Shown here in pieces: positions 8,245-16,430 of a stretch of DNA of 52,690 bases. The position numbers were made by a program, and so were the translations under genes. The DNA is from an uncultured Eubacteriales bacterium (GTDB taxonomy: Bacteria > Bacillota > Clostridia > Oscillospirales > Oscillospiraceae). Position 1 is the stretch's first letter, and each line of letters begins with the position of its first letter. The notes beneath the pieces were generated by a model. The model was not told the DNA's origin. It saw nothing but the letters and a program-made list of their open reading frames with translations, and did not search any database. The stretch spans positions 1-52,690 of the forward strand of contig UQXI01000019.1 of assembly GCA_900544975.1 (NCBI GenBank), written 5' to 3'.

Positions 8245-8792
8245 ACATTTGCGTATACGGCGCCGCCAGTCAGCAAATCCATACAGACTTTCTCCAAGGA
8301 GCCCAACAGTTGGGCCACTGCCTGGCAAAAGCCGGTTTCGGCCTGGTCTTTGGCGGTGGAAATACCGGCGTGATGGGGGCCTGCGCCCGGGGCGCTGCCC
8401 AGGCGGGGGGAGAAATTCTGGGGATTGCACCCAGCTTTTTCAACCAGGAGGGCGTTCTGTTTCCTCATTGCACCAGGCTCCATCTCACCGACACCATGCG
8501 CCAGCGGAAGGAGCAGATGGAAACCCTGTCCCAGGGCTTTGTTATGGCCCCAGGGGGCATTGGCACCCTGGAGGAATTTTTTGAAATACTCACCCTCAAA
8601 CAGCTGGGCCGTCATCAGAAGCCCATTGCCGTCCTCAATATCCGGGGTTACTTTGACGCCCTGGAGGAGCTTCTGGAGGGCGCTGTGGGAGAGGGCTTTT
8701 TGGAGAAAGAGGTCCTGTCTATGTACCGCCTGTTTCGGGAACCGGAGGATGCCGTCCGGTTTTTGGTCAAGGAATTGGAGGTGCTCTCATGA
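8241..8792 (+). CDS. LOG family nucleoside monophosphate phosphoribohydrolase
   Basis: A 183-residue protein of the LOG (Lonely Guy)/lysine-decarboxylase-like family. The motif PGGIGTLEE (104-112) and the upstream R89-K90 pair are the family's active-site signature. These enzymes hydrolyse cytokinin riboside or purine nucleoside 5'-monophosphates to free base and ribose phosphate. In bacteria the physiological substrate is usually unclear. The Rossmann glycine loop FGGGNTGVMG is present. The gene sits in an operon with ATGA overlaps on both sides, between a GNAT and a DUF523-nucleotidyltransferase gene. Confidence 0.88.
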   Translation: MNICVYGAASQQIHTDFLQGAQQLGHCLAKAGFGLVFGGGNTGVMGACARGAAQAGGEILGIAPSFFNQEGVLFPHCTRLHLTDTMRQRKEQMETLSQGFVMAPGGIGTLEEFFEILTLKQLGRHQKPIAVLNIRGYFDALEELLEGAVGEGFLEKEVLSMYRLFREPEDAVRFLVKELEVLS

Positions 8793-10021
8793 GAATCCTG
8801 GTGAGCGCCTGCCTGTTGGGCTCCCCGTGCAAATACAACGGGGGAGACAACCTGTGTCCCCGACTTCTGGAGCTGGCCCAGGGCCACACCCTGATTCCCC
8901 TCTGCCCCGAGCAATTGGGGGGCCTGTCCACGCCCCGCCCTCCGGCAGAGCGCAAAGATGGCCGTGTCATCACCCAATCCGGCAAAGACGTGACGGAATG
9001 CTATCAAAAAGGCGCTGCAGAAGTTGCCCGGCTGGCCCGGCTTTTGGGTGTAGAGGCAGCCATTTTAAAAGCCCGCAGCCCTGCCTGTGGCTGTGGCTCT
9101 ATTTACGATGGTACCTTTACCCACACCGAAGTTGCGAAAAACGGCCTTGCGGCAGAAGCGCTGCTGGCCCTCGGCATCCCGGTTTACACGGAGGAGCATG
9201 TTCCGGACTTTTCTTCAGCGGAGGATTCCCACATGCGTGACATACTGCATGCCATGTTCGTTATGACCGGTGAAATTTTTCGTACTTTGGAGGCTTGCCA
9301 CCCATCGATTTATTTATACGGATCGCTCACCCTGGACGACTTCCAGCCGGGGTGGAGTGACATCGACATGCTCTGCCTAACTCGGGAGCCTCTGTCAGTC
9401 CGGCAAGCAGAGCATTTGGTGGATTTGCGGCAGCGTCTTCAAGAAAAGGAACCAAAAAACCCCTTTTACCGCTCTTTTGAAGGAGGTATATTGACACTGG
9501 ACGCTTTTCTATCCCATAAACCGGATCGAGTCGTCTATTGGGGCACCAGCGGGCAGCGGATTACGCAGCACCATACGTTTGACTGTTTTTCCATGGTGGA
9601 GTTGCTGGAGCACGGGATTCTACTCTGGGGGGAGGACGTTCGCAATCAGCTGACAAAACCGTCCTATGAAGCCCTCCGGCAGGGTGTACAGGGTCACTAC
9701 GAAAGCATCCGAAAATACGCAACCGGTGCGCGCAGCTTTTACACCTTTGGCTGGTTTTTGGACATCGCCCGCTGCATATACACCTTGCGCACTGGGCAAA
9801 TCATCTCCAAAACCGCTGCCGGCAAGTGGGCTCTGGAGCAGCAGCTCTGCCCCACTCCGGAAGCTCTGACAAAAGCCTTGACTGTGCGGAGAAATCCTCT
9901 CTGTTACCAAAACGACTCCGAGATATGGGATTACGCCGAAACTCTGGGAGACGACATACAAAAATTTGCAGATGTGTTGGAGGAGGAACTAGCCAAAGGA
10001 ACCAATACCCACAAGATATAG
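8789..10021 (+). CDS. DUF523 domain fused to an AadA-like aminoglycoside nucleotidyltransferase
   Basis: A 410-residue two-domain protein. Residues 1-145 are a DUF523 domain with its conserved cysteines (ACLLGSPCKYNGG, LCPEQLGG and ARSPACGCG). Residues about 150-405 resemble ANT(3'')/ANT(9) adenylyltransferases. They carry the nucleotidyltransferase signature YLYGS at 175-179 with the metal-binding pair D191 and D193 in SDIDML, and an AadA-like C-terminal block (DIARCIYTLRTG, then ISKTAAGKWALE). DUF523 has no settled function; the cysteines suggest metal binding. The nucleotidyltransferase half could modify an aminoglycoside or another small molecule. There is one continuous reading frame with no internal start signal at the junction, so it appears to be a genuine fusion. 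ATGA overlap with the LOG gene. Confidence 0.82.
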   Translation: MRILVSACLLGSPCKYNGGDNLCPRLLELAQGHTLIPLCPEQLGGLSTPRPPAERKDGRVITQSGKDVTECYQKGAAEVARLARLLGVEAAILKARSPACGCGSIYDGTFTHTEVAKNGLAAEALLALGIPVYTEEHVPDFSSAEDSHMRDILHAMFVMTGEIFRTLEACHPSIYLYGSLTLDDFQPGWSDIDMLCLTREPLSVRQAEHLVDLRQRLQEKEPKNPFYRSFEGGILTLDAFLSHKPDRVVYWGTSGQRITQHHTFDCFSMVELLEHGILLWGEDVRNQLTKPSYEALRQGVQGHYESIRKYATGARSFYTFGWFLDIARCIYTLRTGQIISKTAAGKWALEQQLCPTPEALTKALTVRRNPLCYQNDSEIWDYAETLGDDIQKFADVLEEELAKGTNTHKI

Positions 10022-10091
10022 CGTCCGGAACGTTCTCCCTACACAACTGTGTAATTTTCAAACAAAATGGGAACAAATTTAGAAAAAAGTG

Positions 10092-10120
10092 TTGACCGGT
10101 TGGCAGAAATCGGCTATAAT
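10092..10120 (+). promoter_or_regulatory. Promoter of rpmH
   Basis: TTGACC (10092-10097) and TATAAT (10115-10120), 17 bases apart. The implied 5' leader is about 90 bases long, ending in AGGAGGTG. Confidence 0.85.
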
Positions 10121-10216
10121 GTGGTGTGCATGGCCTGAAATTGGCTTGTTTTCTTTTGACTCGCTACGGCCGGAAACGGCTGTTGAGCATCAATCTTGAC
10201 AGGAGGTGTTATCCCA

Positions 10217-10351
10217 ATGCTGCGTACCTATCAGCCCAAGAAGCGTCACAGATCCAAAGTGCATGGTTTCCGCCAGAGAATGGCCACCACCAACGGCCGT
10301 AAGGTCCTCTCTCGCCGCCGTGCCAAAGGCCGCAAGGTCCTCTCCGCCTGA
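10217..10351 (+). CDS. rpmH: 50S ribosomal protein L34
   Basis: A 44-residue very basic protein with the standard L34 sequence (MLRTYQPKKRHR, then HGFRQRMAT and GRKVLSRRRAKGRKVLSA). It is a component of the large ribosomal subunit. A full AGGAGGTG ribosome binding site precedes the ATG. It is first in the rpmH-rnpA-yidD-yidC-jag cluster. The usual Firmicute position of this cluster is divergent from dnaA. Here it lies beyond gyrA and points toward the origin. Confidence 0.98.
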   Translation: MLRTYQPKKRHRSKVHGFRQRMATTNGRKVLSRRRAKGRKVLSA

Positions 10352-10473
10352 TCCTGTGCGCCCGAGAATGCGGAATAACGCCGTCCAAGATGCTGATACG
10401 GGGTGAATGGAAGGATCTTCTATTCGCCCCCTTGTTTCATTCCACCCGAATGGACGCCGCATCTGCTCCGAAA

Positions 10474-10507
10474 CCCGGTCTTTCCCTCGGTAAAGCCCGG
10501 GATTTTT
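10474..10507 (+). terminator. Attenuator-like terminator between rpmH and rnpA
   Basis: CCCGG-t-CTTT (10474-10483) pairs with AAAG-c-CCGGG (10492-10501), followed by ATTTTT. A second hairpin, GGCAGGG-att-CCCTGCC, lies at 10509-10525. Partial termination here would lower rnpA output relative to L34. Confidence 0.6.
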
Positions 10508-10548
10508 CGGCAGGGATTCCCTGCCTGCCACTTTGGAAGGATACCCAC

Positions 10549-10896
10549 ATGGAATTCTCAAAGCCATTGAAGCTCAACCACATTTTTCGCCGCCTGTACC
10601 GCAATGGCAATCAGGCTGCAAACCGGTATCTGGTTCTCTATTGCAGGCCCAACCACCTGAAGGAAAATCGGGTGGGCATCACCGTGGGAAAAAAGCTGGG
10701 AAAAGCCGTCACACGGAACCGGGTGCGCCGCCGCCTGCGGGAGATCTACCGGCTTCACGAAAGTCAGTTCCTGCCGGGATATGACCTTGTGGTGGTTGCC
10801 CGCAGTCAGGCTGTGGGTGCATCCTTTACTCAGCTCACCAGGGCCTATCTCACTCTGGCGGACAAGCTGGGGGTTCGGATCGAGGCGACACCATGA
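10549..10896 (+). CDS. rnpA: Ribonuclease P protein component
   Basis: The 115-residue protein subunit of RNase P, which matures tRNA 5' ends together with the RNA subunit. The signature RNxxRRRLRE block (TRNRVRRRLREIYR), preceded by GITVGKKLGKAV, is complete. The start at 10549 is chosen because GGAAGG lies 8 bases upstream and it matches normal family length. The longer ORF start at 10390 is not supported. It overlaps yidD by ATGA. Confidence 0.97.
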   Translation: MEFSKPLKLNHIFRRLYRNGNQAANRYLVLYCRPNHLKENRVGITVGKKLGKAVTRNRVRRRLREIYRLHESQFLPGYDLVVVARSQAVGASFTQLTRAYLTLADKLGVRIEATP

Positions 10897-11105
10897 AACA
10901 GCTTCTTCTGGCGCTCATCCGCATGTACCAAAGGCACATCTCCCCTGCGTTTCCCCCCTGCTGCCGGTTCACTCCCACCTGCTCCCAGTATGCGGCAGAA
11001 GCCATATCCAAATATGGCGCTCTGCGGGGCGGCCTGATGGCCCTGTGGCGTCTGCTCCGGTGCAACCCCTTTTACAAAGGGGATCTTTACGACCCTGTTC
11101 CCTAA
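10893..11105 (+). CDS. yidD: Membrane protein insertion efficiency factor YidD
   Basis: A 70-residue protein with the family core YQRHISPAFPPCCRFTPTCSQYAAEAI and the C-terminal CNPFYKGDLYDPVP block. It is a small membrane-associated helper of YidC-dependent insertion. The start overlaps the rnpA stop (ATGA) and yidC follows 15 bases after its stop, the standard arrangement. Confidence 0.95.
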   Translation: MKQLLLALIRMYQRHISPAFPPCCRFTPTCSQYAAEAISKYGALRGGLMALWRLLRCNPFYKGDLYDPVP

Positions 11106-11120
11106 ACTTGGAGGAATGAC

Positions 11121-12344
11121 ATGATTCTAGCATTCAGCATTTCCGATCTGATTCGGGTACCCTTTGGCTACCTGATGGATCTGCTCTATCAGTTCACGTC
11201 CAATTACGGTCTGGCTCTCATCCTGTTCGCCCTGCTGGTCAAGCTGATTTTGCTCCCGGCCAGCGCCAAGAGCAAAAAGAGCATGATGAAAATGAGCCGT
11301 CTTGCTCCCCTGACCCAAGCCATTCAAAAGAAATACGAAAACGACCCCCAGAAGGCCCAGGCGGAAATTCAGCAGATCTACAAAGAAGAAGGCGCCAGCA
11401 TGATGGGCGGCTGCCTCTGGAGTCTGCTGCCGCTGCTGTTGCTCTTCCCCCTTTATACTGTCATCCGGCAGCCTCTGGTGTATATGCTCCACTTGAGCGC
11501 TGACCAGGCTGCAAAAATTGTCGAGATCATCAAAGAAGCCATTCCCGCTGCATTTCTCTCCAACAGCTACTATGACCAGCTGTCCGCTGCGCCCCATCTC
11601 ACCGAGTTTGCGGCACAAATTCGGGAGGCCATTCCCGAGCTGGCCAACACCACCCTGCCCAGCCTGAACTTCCAATTTTTAGGCATCAACCTGGGTCAGA
11701 TTCCCAGCTGGCAGTTCTGGAAGTGGGAGGTCACCAACTGGGCTTCCATCGGTCTGTTCCTCCTGCCGGTGTTGTCTGCCGGCTCCAACGTTCTGTCCAT
11801 GTGGATCAGCCAGAAGATGAACGCCTCTGTCACCACGGATCAGAATGGAAACCGGGATGAAAGCGCTGCAAAGGCAAACAATGCCACGAATAAATCCATG
11901 ATGATCGTGATGCCGCTGATGTCTCTCTTCATCGGCTATTCTTACCCAGCCGCCCTCTCCCTGTACTGGCTGGTGCAGGGCATCTTTGGTATCATTCAGG
12001 ACGTGATCCTGACACTCCGGTATCGGAAGATCTATGATGCAGAAGACGAGGTCAAGCGGAAGCTGGCCGCGCAGAAGGCCGCCGAAGAAGCTGAACGGGA
12101 GCGGATCCGCGCCCAGCGCCGGGCAGAAAATCCCGACGGCATCGTGGAAAACACCAGCAAGAAGAAGCTGCAGAAGCAGCAGCAATTCCAAAAGGAGCAG
12201 CAACAGGCTGCCATGCACCGGGCAAACGCAGAAAAAGCAGAGGAAGATCAGCCCCTGTCTGGCGACCCGGACCGCCCATACGCAAAAGGCCGTTCCTACC
12301 GAGCCGACCGTTATCGCAATGTGTCGAACGACACTGAGGAGTAA
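11121..12344 (+). CDS. yidC: YidC/Oxa1-family membrane protein insertase
   Basis: A 407-residue insertase for inner-membrane proteins. The Gram-positive form lacks the large periplasmic domain and has about five helices. The first core helix reads LILFALLVKLILLP. Lysine sits where many homologues have the groove arginine. A hydrophilic region (about residues 165-195) separates the membrane parts. From about residue 310 a long Lys/Arg/Gln/Glu-rich tail forms, likely for ribosome contact. TGGAGGA precedes the start. It follows yidD and precedes jag. Confidence 0.96.
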   Translation: MILAFSISDLIRVPFGYLMDLLYQFTSNYGLALILFALLVKLILLPASAKSKKSMMKMSRLAPLTQAIQKKYENDPQKAQAEIQQIYKEEGASMMGGCLWSLLPLLLLFPLYTVIRQPLVYMLHLSADQAAKIVEIIKEAIPAAFLSNSYYDQLSAAPHLTEFAAQIREAIPELANTTLPSLNFQFLGINLGQIPSWQFWKWEVTNWASIGLFLLPVLSAGSNVLSMWISQKMNASVTTDQNGNRDESAAKANNATNKSMMIVMPLMSLFIGYSYPAALSLYWLVQGIFGIIQDVILTLRYRKIYDAEDEVKRKLAAQKAAEEAERERIRAQRRAENPDGIVENTSKKKLQKQQQFQKEQQQAAMHRANAEKAEEDQPLSGDPDRPYAKGRSYRADRYRNVSNDTEE

Positions 12345-12348
12345 TCTT

Positions 12349-13266
12349 ATGGAAAAGAAATTCATTGCCACAGGGAAAGATTTTGACTCCGCAGTTCAGG
12401 CCGCCTTGAAAGAGCTGGGTCTGGAACTGGAGGATGTCTCTGTTCAGCTGCTGGAACGGGCAAAAAATGGCGTGTTTGGTTTCGGCGCCCGTCCTTGCAA
12501 GGTGGAAATCACCTACGAGACGCCGGACCCCGCCCCAACGCCGGCTCTGTCCGCCGCCTCCCGCAGCAAGCCAAAAAAAGCGGCTCCTCCGGCTCCCCCG
12601 GTTCAAGAAGATCCGAAACCGGTTGCCCCCAAAGCAGCCGCTCCCATGCCCATTGCGCCAAAACCTGCTGAGCCCAAGCCTGCCGAGTCCAAGCCGGAGA
12701 CGCCGGCACCCCGCGCCCCGCGGGCGCCTCGGCCAGAGCGGCCACCTCATCAGCCCAAGGCGGACAAGCCCCTGGCGCCGAAGCCTGAAAAGGTCTTTGC
12801 CCCCGCCGCTCCCGGTAGTGTGGAAGAGAAAATTGAAACCTTCCTGAAGGGTCTGCTGGAGCGCATGGGCTCCACAGCCGTCCCCCATGCCTGGAAGAAC
12901 GAATCTGAAATCTACCAGGTGGAGCTCGTCGGCAAGGATCTGGGTATGCTCATCGGTCGTCGTGGGGAAACTCTGGACGCCATCCAGCACCTGACCAATT
13001 ACGCCGTCAACCACAATTGTGAAGGCCGGGTCCGTATCAGTGTGGATGCAGAGGATTACCGGGTCAAGCGGGAAGAGTCTCTTCGCCGCTATGCCAGAAA
13101 GAAGGCCCAGCAGGTGCTGAAGCAGCGCCGCCGGACCACCCTGGAGCCGATGAACGCCTATGAGCGCCACGTGATTCACGCGGCTTTGCAGGAGATGGAC
13201 AACATCACCACTTATTCCACCGGCACAGATCCCAACCGCCGGGTGATCATTGAATACGTAAGGTAA
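12349..13266 (+). CDS. jag: RNA-binding protein Jag/KhpB
   Basis: A 305-residue cytoplasmic RNA-binding protein. Residues 1-50 form the Jag N-terminal domain (KKFIATGKDFDSAVQAALKELG). A Pro/Ala/Lys-rich low-complexity linker covers about 60-150. A KH domain follows (GKDLGMLIGRRGETLDAIQHL) and then a C-terminal R3H domain (LEPMNAYERHVIHAALQ). In other Firmicutes the protein partners KhpA and affects cell division and wall synthesis. It starts 5 bases after yidC, with GAGGAG as binding site. The linker is unusually long and proline-rich. Confidence 0.93.
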   Translation: MEKKFIATGKDFDSAVQAALKELGLELEDVSVQLLERAKNGVFGFGARPCKVEITYETPDPAPTPALSAASRSKPKKAAPPAPPVQEDPKPVAPKAAAPMPIAPKPAEPKPAESKPETPAPRAPRAPRPERPPHQPKADKPLAPKPEKVFAPAAPGSVEEKIETFLKGLLERMGSTAVPHAWKNESEIYQVELVGKDLGMLIGRRGETLDAIQHLTNYAVNHNCEGRVRISVDAEDYRVKREESLRRYARKKAQQVLKQRRRTTLEPMNAYERHVIHAALQEMDNITTYSTGTDPNRRVIIEYVR

Positions 13267-13278
13267 AACAAACATAAA

Positions 13279-13321
13279 ATCAGGCCTGTTGTAAAGAGTT
13301 TACTCTTTCAACAGGCCTGAT
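13279..13321. terminator. Bidirectional terminator between jag and the acetyltransferase gene
   Basis: A perfect 13-bp stem ATCAGGCCTGTTG / CAACAGGCCTGAT with inner pairing AAAGAG / CTCTTT. It separates the convergent rpmH operon and dnaA-gyrA operon. It belongs to a GGCCTRYTG hairpin family seen elsewhere in the window. Confidence 0.9.
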
Positions 13322-13323
13322 TG

Positions 13324-13923
13324 TTATTCCATTCGGTCCTTTTCTGTAATCTCCCGGAGAACCCGGCAGGGATTTCCCACTGCCAGGACACCTGCGGGAA
13401 TGTCTCTCGTCACCACGCTTCCAGCGCCGATGACCGTATCGTCTCCAATGGTCACACCGGGCAGAATCACCGCATTTCCCCCGATCCAAACCCGATTTCC
13501 CACTGCAATGGGCTTGCAGGCCTCTTTGGTATAGGGCCGTCCATCCGGTGTAAACCGCAGGATTCGCTCCCGGGCCAGGAGCGGATGGATGGGGGTGAGG
13601 AAGGACACATTGGGCCCCACAAATACATCATCCCCCAGCCGTATCTCGGCACAGTCCAAAAAGGTGGAATTAAAGTTCACATAACATCGGTTTCCCAAGT
13701 AGGTATTGCAGCCATAGTCAAATTGGACATTGGGATACAGCTCCGTCCACTCTCCCAGTGAGCCCAAAAGCTGCTTTAAAATCTTCTGCCTTGTTTCCTT
13801 CTCCTCCTCCGTGGTCCGGTTGAACGCCGCCGCCAGATTCCGCGCCACGTCCCGCCGGCGGCTGAGCTCCGGGTCCGAGGGATCGTACAGGAGGCCAGAC
13901 AACATATTCTCCCGTTCTGTCAT
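13324..13923 (-). CDS. Maltose/galactoside O-acetyltransferase family protein
   Basis: A 199-residue left-handed beta-helix acyltransferase of the LacA/Maa type. The N-terminal Mac domain (MLSGLLYDPSDPEL) is followed by hexapeptide repeats (VGNRVWIGGNAVILPGVTIGDDTVIGAGSVVTRDIPAG). It transfers acetyl from acetyl-CoA to a sugar hydroxyl. The active-site histidine lies in FLTPIHPL. Its ATG overlaps the gyrA stop by 4 bases, so it appears to be translated from the end of the dnaA-gyrA transcript. The real substrate is uncertain. Confidence 0.9.
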   Translation of the reverse strand: MTERENMLSGLLYDPSDPELSRRRDVARNLAAAFNRTTEEEKETRQKILKQLLGSLGEWTELYPNVQFDYGCNTYLGNRCYVNFNSTFLDCAEIRLGDDVFVGPNVSFLTPIHPLLARERILRFTPDGRPYTKEACKPIAVGNRVWIGGNAVILPGVTIGDDTVIGAGSVVTRDIPAGVLAVGNPCRVLREITEKDRME

Positions 13924-16418
13924 GGATGCTCCTCCTGATGATCGATCTTTTCCACGCCAATGACTTGACTGTCTCCTTCCACCCGCATGAGAATGACGCC
14001 TTGGGTATCCCGCTTATAGACATTGATGTCCGAAGCCGGCATCCGAATGATCACGCCGCCGGACTCAATGAGCATCACATCTTCATTCTCACCCACCACG
14101 CGGCAGGCCACCACAGGGCCGGTCTTGGCCGTGATGTTGTAGTTCTTCAGGCCCTTTCCGCCCCGATTCTGAGGCTGACGGGTGCCATCTTCTGAAAGAC
14201 GGAGATATTCATTGATTTCCGTCCGCTTTCCATAGCCGTTTGCGGTGACGGTCAGGAGACTCTTCTCCTCTTCCGCCTTTTCCGCCCCCACCACGTAGTC
14301 ACCCGGAGCCAGGGTAATGCCTTTCACGCCCGAGGCATCCCGACCCATGGCCCGCACATCTGTTTCGCTGAAGCAAATGGCCATTCCCTGGGCTGTTGCC
14401 AACACAATCCGGTCCTGCCCACTGGTCTTCATGACGGAAATCAGGTGATCTCCTTCGTCCAACGTCAAGGCCCGGATTCCCGCCTTCCGGTTGGTGTTGA
14501 CTGCCTGAAGGGCCAGGCGCTTCACTGTGCCGTTTTTCGTTGCCATCATCAGGTATTCGTCTTCGCTGAATTCCCGGGTCAGGAGCATGGCCGTCACCTT
14601 TTCTCCCGGCTCCAGGGGCAGCACATTGACAATGGCTGTTCCCCGGGCCGTACGGGAAGCCTCTGGAATCAGGTATCCTTTCTTCTTATGGACCCGTCCA
14701 GTATCTGTGAAGAACAGCACATAATCATGGGTCGAGGCCACAAAAATGCTCTTGATGTAGTCCTCTTCCTTCAAATTCTGGCCATGGATGCCCCGGCCGC
14801 CACGACGTTGGCTCCGGTAGGTGTCTACCGGCATCCGCTTGATGTAACCCTGGCTGGAGAGGGTATAGCAGCAGTCCTCCTCTTCGATGAGGTCTTCTAC
14901 GTCAATTTCATCCTCCACATCCTGAATTTCCGTCTTCCGGCCGTCGCCGAATTTATCCCGGATGGCGGTGAGCTCTTCTTTCAAAATGCTTCTGACTAGA
15001 CGGATATCTCCCAAAATTTCCTGGTAATGAGCAATTTTTTCTTCAATTTCCTTGTATTCTGCCAGGAGCTTGTCCCGCTCAAGACCCTGGAGCCGCTTCA
15101 GCTGCATATCCAAAATGGCCTGGGCCTGTATTTCAGACAGCTGGAACCGGTTCATCAGGTTCTCTTTGGCATCGTCATAGGAGGTGCGGATGATCCGGAT
15201 GACCTCGTCAATGTTCTCCTGGGCAATGAGGAGTCCTTCCAGGAGGTGGGCCCGCTCCTGGGCCTTCTTCAAGTCATACCGGGTGCGGCGCAGAATAATT
15301 TCTTCCTGGAAGCTTAAGTATTCATCCAGGATCTCCCGCAGGGAAAGAATCTTGGGTTGGGACTGGTCTTTGACCAGGGCCAACATGTTAATGGCAAAGG
15401 TGGTCTGGAGCTGTGTCTGGGCAAAGAGCCGGTTCAGCACCACCTGGGCGTTGGCGTCCCGCTTCAGCTCCACCACAATCCGCATACCAGTGCGGTCCGA
15501 CTCGTCCCGAATGTCGGAAATACCATCCAGCCGCTTTTCATTCACCTGATCGGCCATGTTTTTGATGAGCATTCGTTTGTTGACCTGATAGGGAATCTCC
15601 GTCACAATGATCCGGGTCCGGTTCTGGCCGAACTCTTCAAAATGGGTGCGGGCCCGAAGGGTCAATCTGCCTTTGCCCGTGGCATAGGCAGACCGGATCC
15701 CGGCCCGGCCCAGAATGATGGCTCTGGTGGGGAAGTCCGGCCCTGTGATGTGCTCCATCAAATCCATCAGGGTGCATTCCGGATCCTCTAGAATGCAAAT
15801 ACAGGCGTTGATGACCTCCGTCAGGTTGTGGGGCGGAATGTTGGTGGCCATTCCCACGGCAATGCCGGCCGATCCATTGACCAGCAGATTGGGGAACCGG
15901 CTGGGCAGAACCCGGGGTTCTTTCCGGGTCTCGTCAAAGTTGGGATCCCAGTTCACCGTGTCCTTCTCAATGTCCCGGAGCATCTCATTGGAGATCTTGG
16001 AGAGTCTGGCCTCCGTATACCGGTATGCGGCAGGCGGGTCGCCGTCCACAGAGCCGAAATTGCCGTGGCCGTCTACCAGCATATACCGCATAGAAAAGTC
16101 CTGTGCCAGGCGCACCAGGGCGTCGTAGACCGATTGATCTCCGTGGGGATGGTACCGGCCCAAAACGTCGCCCACACAGGTGGCGGACTTCCGGAAGGGC
16201 CGATCCGACGTCAGGTTGTCCTCATACATGGCGTACAGAATCCGGCGATGTACCGGCTTCAGGCCGTCCCGTACGTCGGGCAGAGCCCGGCCCACGATGA
16301 CAGACATGGCATACTCCATGTAGCTTGTTTTCATTTCCCCGACCAGCTCGGAGGTCACAATGGCCTGGTTGGGAAACAAAATGTCTTCTGGTTTGTAATC
16401 CTTCTTATGCTGTGCCAA
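13920..16418 (-). CDS. gyrA: DNA gyrase subunit A
   Basis: An 832-residue type II topoisomerase subunit that breaks and rejoins DNA. The catalytic tyrosine is Y134 (AAYRYTEARL) and the C-terminal beta-pinwheel contains the GyrA box (QRRGGRG). The quinolone-contact helix reads HPHGDQSVYD, so the position of E. coli Ser83 is glutamine (Q95). The start codon is TTG at 16418. It follows AAGGAGG, which overlaps the gyrB stop, and no ATG is available before residue 29. Last core gene of the dnaA-dnaN-S4-recF-gyrB-gyrA series. Confidence 0.97.
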   Translation of the reverse strand: MAQHKKDYKPEDILFPNQAIVTSELVGEMKTSYMEYAMSVIVGRALPDVRDGLKPVHRRILYAMYEDNLTSDRPFRKSATCVGDVLGRYHPHGDQSVYDALVRLAQDFSMRYMLVDGHGNFGSVDGDPPAAYRYTEARLSKISNEMLRDIEKDTVNWDPNFDETRKEPRVLPSRFPNLLVNGSAGIAVGMATNIPPHNLTEVINACICILEDPECTLMDLMEHITGPDFPTRAIILGRAGIRSAYATGKGRLTLRARTHFEEFGQNRTRIIVTEIPYQVNKRMLIKNMADQVNEKRLDGISDIRDESDRTGMRIVVELKRDANAQVVLNRLFAQTQLQTTFAINMLALVKDQSQPKILSLREILDEYLSFQEEIILRRTRYDLKKAQERAHLLEGLLIAQENIDEVIRIIRTSYDDAKENLMNRFQLSEIQAQAILDMQLKRLQGLERDKLLAEYKEIEEKIAHYQEILGDIRLVRSILKEELTAIRDKFGDGRKTEIQDVEDEIDVEDLIEEEDCCYTLSSQGYIKRMPVDTYRSQRRGGRGIHGQNLKEEDYIKSIFVASTHDYVLFFTDTGRVHKKKGYLIPEASRTARGTAIVNVLPLEPGEKVTAMLLTREFSEDEYLMMATKNGTVKRLALQAVNTNRKAGIRALTLDEGDHLISVMKTSGQDRIVLATAQGMAICFSETDVRAMGRDASGVKGITLAPGDYVVGAEKAEEEKSLLTVTANGYGKRTEINEYLRLSEDGTRQPQNRGGKGLKNYNITAKTGPVVACRVVGENEDVMLIESGGVIIRMPASDINVYKRDTQGVILMRVEGDSQVIGVEKIDHQEEHP

Positions 16419-16430
16419 GCTGCAACCTCC

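Noticed and set aside
10390..10548. N-terminal extension of RnpA
   Set aside because: The extension has no ribosome binding site, crosses a terminator-like hairpin and is not part of the family.
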